A model generated the notes under the pieces. It had not been told where the DNA came from. It saw nothing but the letters and a program-made list of their open reading frames with translations, and searched no databases. The position numbers and the translations under genes are program-made. Of a stretch of 8,865 nt of DNA, positions 7,176 to 8,865 are shown piece after piece. How positions within the stretch are numbered: the stretch's first letter is position 1; each line of letters starts with the position of its first letter. Source of the stretch: Actinomycetes bacterium (GTDB lineage Bacteria > Actinomycetota > Coriobacteriia > WRKU01 > WQUG01); assembly GCA_031268615.1 (NCBI GenBank), contig JAIRWZ010000049.1, positions 1-8,865 of the forward strand, in the 5' to 3' direction.

Positions 7176-8252
7176 CTAGGGTTGCACCACTACGGTGGCG
7201 CCTTTCGGCGTCCATTTGTACAATTTTACGATGTTTTTATTCGTCAGGCGCACACAGCCATGGCTGGCTGCCGTACCAATTGAGGAGGTCTTTGCCGTGC
7301 CATGAATACGATATCCGGTGTCGCCGCCTTTCGCGTTGTTCAAGTTCATCGCACGCAGCCCCAGCGGGTTGCTCGCTCCCGGCCCAATGGAGGAAGCCAT
7401 GTTTTTTGCCCAGGCGCTACCCGGATTCGTCCATGTCGGACGCGGCCGCTTCAGGCCTATCCAATAGGTACCCGGCGGTGTCCCATAACCTTTCATGCCG
7501 ATGGCACAGCGATAGGTCTTGCCCGTCTTTTTCCCTTTGCTATACAGGTAAATTCTGCGCTTTGACAGGTCGATGAGCAGCGCTTTACCCATTTGTGCCT
7601 TTTTCGTAATTTTCGGCTGGACTACCGACCTTTTTGCGTTCGCTGTTGTCAAAGTTCCGCCCTTGTAGCCGCGCACTGCCAAGGTGCGCAACGCGGCCTG
7701 AATTTGTTTCCGCCCCGTAGCGGTAGACAGTTTCAGACCGGTTTTAGCTGCCTTAAATCCTAGTTTCTTCTTCTTTTTGTCGTAATAATAGGATTTGTCT
7801 TGTGCGGGCTTCAGTACCTTTTTTGCATAAACCTTAACTACTTTGTCAATCGCCTTTGTCGAAATCATTTTGCCAGCCAAAGCATTGAGGTCAATAGTGA
7901 CGCCACTAGCTGCGGTGTCGGACAATACCGTGTCAGCTAACAGATTGAAATTGATTGACTTAGGTGTCAGTGCGGTGCGTTCTTTTTTCGTCAGTTTGAA
8001 AGTCTTGCCACCGGCAACGAATTTGAAGGTTGAAATCGTTGGTTTCGCCGTTCCGTAGTTCGCTTTCAACAGCGCTAGCAGCTGTGGGCGTGTTGTCCCC
8101 GGCAACACGCTGATAGTTTTATCACCTTTCGCCAGCACCGTCAGCGTAGTGGTCGTTGACGGCAAAATAGCCGCGGCTGCCACATTGCTCGCGCATAGCA
8201 CAAACAAACAGCTCAAAGCAAAGATTACGACACGTTTTCTCATAGCAGACAT
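7176..8252 (-). CDS. Exported L,D-transpeptidase (YkuD domain) with peptidoglycan-binding-like domain
   Basis: The enzyme is predicted to form 3-3 peptide cross-links in peptidoglycan outside the membrane, using a nucleophilic cysteine. A signal peptide lies at 1-28 (basic MRKR, hydrophobic VVIFALSCLFVLC, then AAAA). The middle (about 130-215, with AIDKVVKVYAKKV and TGRKQIQAALRTL) resembles the PG_binding_4 domain that often precedes YkuD. The YkuD domain spans about 224-357, with YRIHG (H317) and the signature SHGCVRL, where C333 is the catalytic residue and H331 precedes it. The mature part is unusually lysine-rich and its DNA more AT-rich than the neighbouring genes. The frame is open to ATG 8291, but GGGGAG (8263-8258) sits five bases before ATG 8252 and the signal peptide begins there, so 8252 is preferred; ATG 8243 (MRKR) is a second choice. 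It has no close operon partner upstream. I saw no convincing promoter in 8253-8440. Confidence 0.93.
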   Translation of the reverse strand: MSAMRKRVVIFALSCLFVLCASNVAAAAILPSTTTTLTVLAKGDKTISVLPGTTRPQLLALLKANYGTAKPTISTFKFVAGGKTFKLTKKERTALTPKSINFNLLADTVLSDTAASGVTIDLNALAGKMISTKAIDKVVKVYAKKVLKPAQDKSYYYDKKKKKLGFKAAKTGLKLSTATGRKQIQAALRTLAVRGYKGGTLTTANAKRSVVQPKITKKAQMGKALLIDLSKRRIYLYSKGKKTGKTYRCAIGMKGYGTPPGTYWIGLKRPRPTWTNPGSAWAKNMASSIGPGASNPLGLRAMNLNNAKGGDTGYRIHGTAKTSSIGTAASHGCVRLTNKNIVKLYKWTPKGATVVVQP

Positions 8253-8450
8253 AGCAGCTCCCCGGTCTCGTTTTGCAACAGAATAACCCACAAAAGTCTA
8301 CCATACTCCAAGCCCCCACAGAGCAGAGATGAACCGAGCTTTCCACAAAGAGAGACCTTGGGGAAACGGAAGCCTGCAACGGACAAAATATACTTGTCAA
8401 TTGTGGCAAAAGTATTGCGCGATGTCAGACTATCCTGATAGGGTGAGTTC

Positions 8451-8696
8451 GGTAGCCTGATGTGCAGGCGGTCAATCTAGCCCCGAGAGGGGAGGTAGAT
8501 TGCAATGACCGATACGTTAACCAACATCGCGACATTAGTCGCGGTAGCACGCGAAACAATCGCGTTGGTGCGTGAAGTCGTTGCGCTGGCCAGAACCGTA
8601 AAGGTCTGGATAAAGCGAAACCGCCGTAGCTAAGGCCGCGGCGGTTCAAACCGTTACACAACGGGGTAACCGTCTGTGACCAAACATCAGGCTACC
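8451..8696 (+). ncRNA. Structured noncoding RNA, probable raiA-motif RNA
   Basis: A perfect 13-bp inverted repeat, GGTAGCCTGATGT (8451-8463) with ACATCAGGCTACC (8684-8696), closes the element. A second helix just inside joins GGTCA (8470-8474) to TGACC (8677-8681). Within are CAATCTA/TAGATTG (8473-8479/8496-8502, sharing two bases with that helix) capped by CCCC-GAGA-GGGG (8481-8492); CGCGAC-atta-GTCGCG (8528-8543); ACGCG/CGCGT (8549-8565); CCAGaACC/GGTCTGG (8590-8609); AACCGCCG/CGGCGGTT (8619-8646); and CCGTT-acac-AACGG (8651-8664). Such density over 246 bases points to a folded RNA. The orientation is assigned from the downstream plus-strand gene. TATCCT (8431-8436) would start transcription near 8443, but no good -35 is present. 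T-rich sequence after the closing helix (8699-8712) could aid 3'-end formation. The raiA assignment is inference from size, closed multi-hairpin shape, likely taxon and the MKVV gene start downstream; I did not verify family consensus nucleotides. Confidence 0.6.
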
Positions 8697-8753
8697 ACTT
8701 GCTTTCTATTCTACCAAGCCCACCCTCCAGGCGCAAGAAAAAATTTCTCGGCC

Positions 8754-8799
8754 CGTTTTACTGAAAACATGCCACTGGCATGTTTTCGGACGTAAAACG
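8754..8799 (+). other. Long two-part hairpin upstream of the right-edge gene
   Basis: CGTTTTAC (8754-8761) pairs with GTAAAACG (8792-8799). Inside, GAAAACATGCC (8763-8773) pairs perfectly with GGCATGTTTTC (8777-8787) across a three-base loop: 19 bp in total with a small asymmetric internal loop. No T-run follows, so it looks like a 5'-UTR structure or a cruciform/protein-binding site rather than a terminator. Confidence 0.5.
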
Positions 8800-8805
8800 C
8801 CGACC

Positions 8806-8824
8806 ATTCGGTTCAAGTCCGAAT
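8806..8824 (+). other. T-arm-like hairpin in the 5' UTR of the right-edge gene
   Basis: ATTCGG-TTCAAGT-CCGAAT is a 6-bp stem with a 7-base loop. It matches the tRNA T-arm pattern (GGTTCAAGTCC). No acceptor, D or anticodon arm can be built around it, so it is not a tRNA. It ends 29 bases before the start codon. Confidence 0.4.
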
Positions 8825-8853
8825 ATCACTCTACTGAAACGTAGGAGGGGAAA

Positions 8854-8865
8854 ATGAAAGTGGTG
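8854..8865 (+). CDS. Start of a plus-strand gene, possibly raiA/hpf (ribosome hibernation factor)
   Basis: ATG 8854 is preceded by AGGAGGGG (8843-8850), the strongest ribosome binding site in the window, with the AGGAGG core five bases from the ATG. Only M-K-V-V is visible. Ribosome hibernation-promoting factors often begin with a short beta strand of this kind, and the RNA upstream resembles the raiA motif. Four residues cannot identify a protein, so the function is conjecture from context. It is the only gene reading rightward. Confidence 0.5.

Noticed and set aside
6118..7576. Plus-strand open frames 6118-6819 and 6731-7576
   Set aside because: They lie opposite the membrane protein and the L,D-transpeptidase, have no domain and no convincing ribosome site.
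8253..8291. Upstream ATG 8291 for the L,D-transpeptidase
   Set aside because: It would put thirteen charged residues before the signal peptide, and the good Shine-Dalgarno sequence serves ATG 8252.
8395..8400. Perfect TTGACA on the minus strand upstream of the L,D-transpeptidase
   Set aside because: No -10 hexamer lies 15-19 bases downstream; TATATT is only three bases away, so it is not a usable promoter pair.
8771..8777. GCCACTG, the B12-box sequence of cobalamin riboswitches
   Set aside because: It forms the tip of a simple hairpin, and the other conserved cobalamin riboswitch elements are absent.
8751..8832. tRNA gene suggested by a perfect T-arm
   Set aside because: No 7-bp acceptor stem, D arm, anticodon arm or CCA end can be formed around it.
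8451..8865. Retron msr-msd with a downstream reverse transcriptase
   Set aside because: The inverted repeat and hairpins are superficially similar, but there is no long msd-type hairpin, and the MKVV start and taxon fit a raiA-type locus better. Not fully excluded, because the gene is cut off.

Overview
The window reads as a chromosomal segment of an obligate anaerobe, most likely an anaerobic actinobacterium of the Coriobacteriia type. This is inferred from several traits: moderately GC-rich coding DNA, a giant oxygen-sensitive acyl-CoA dehydratase activase fusion, a DUF362/ferredoxin protein, an apparently leaderless gene start with a TANNNT -10 box directly before the ATG, and a structured RNA resembling the raiA-motif class reported from Firmicutes and Actinobacteria. 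No tool was run, so the taxonomic call is tentative.

Layout. All five protein genes with a substantial visible sequence lie on the minus strand, read right to left. They are an exported L,D-transpeptidase (8252 to 7176); an uncharacterised secreted, membrane-anchored protein (7065 to 6241); a DUF362 protein with two [4Fe-4S] motifs (6228 to 4984); rsmI, the 16S rRNA C1402 2'-O-methyltransferase (4991 to 4308); and a very large activase/dehydratase fusion that starts at 4097 and leaves the window at its left edge. The membrane protein, DUF362 protein and rsmI are packed with 12-bp and overlapping junctions and look like one operon. The activase appears to have its own promoter and a transcript starting at or next to its ATG. 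A 210-bp hairpin-rich spacer separates it from rsmI.

The right end is different. From about 8440 to the edge, the plus strand carries a roughly 246-nt element closed by a perfect 13-bp inverted repeat and filled with short hairpins, one with a GAGA tetraloop. Two further hairpins follow, then a strong Shine-Dalgarno sequence and the first four codons (MKVV) of a plus-strand gene. The best reading is a structured noncoding RNA of the raiA-motif type ahead of a ribosome hibernation factor gene (raiA/hpf). The downstream gene identity is inferred from only four codons.

Across the window a 13-bp word, GYGAGTRCGTCCA, occurs five times in both orientations and in several reading frames. Three copies sit in variable linkers of the activase and DUF362 proteins. 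It is not explained by the genes and is the most unusual sequence-level signal apart from the RNA.

Functionally the left half concerns low-potential iron-sulfur chemistry (activase fusion, DUF362 ferredoxin). rsmI and the probable raiA region concern the ribosome, and the L,D-transpeptidase concerns the cell wall. No mobile element, CRISPR array, tRNA or rRNA gene was seen.
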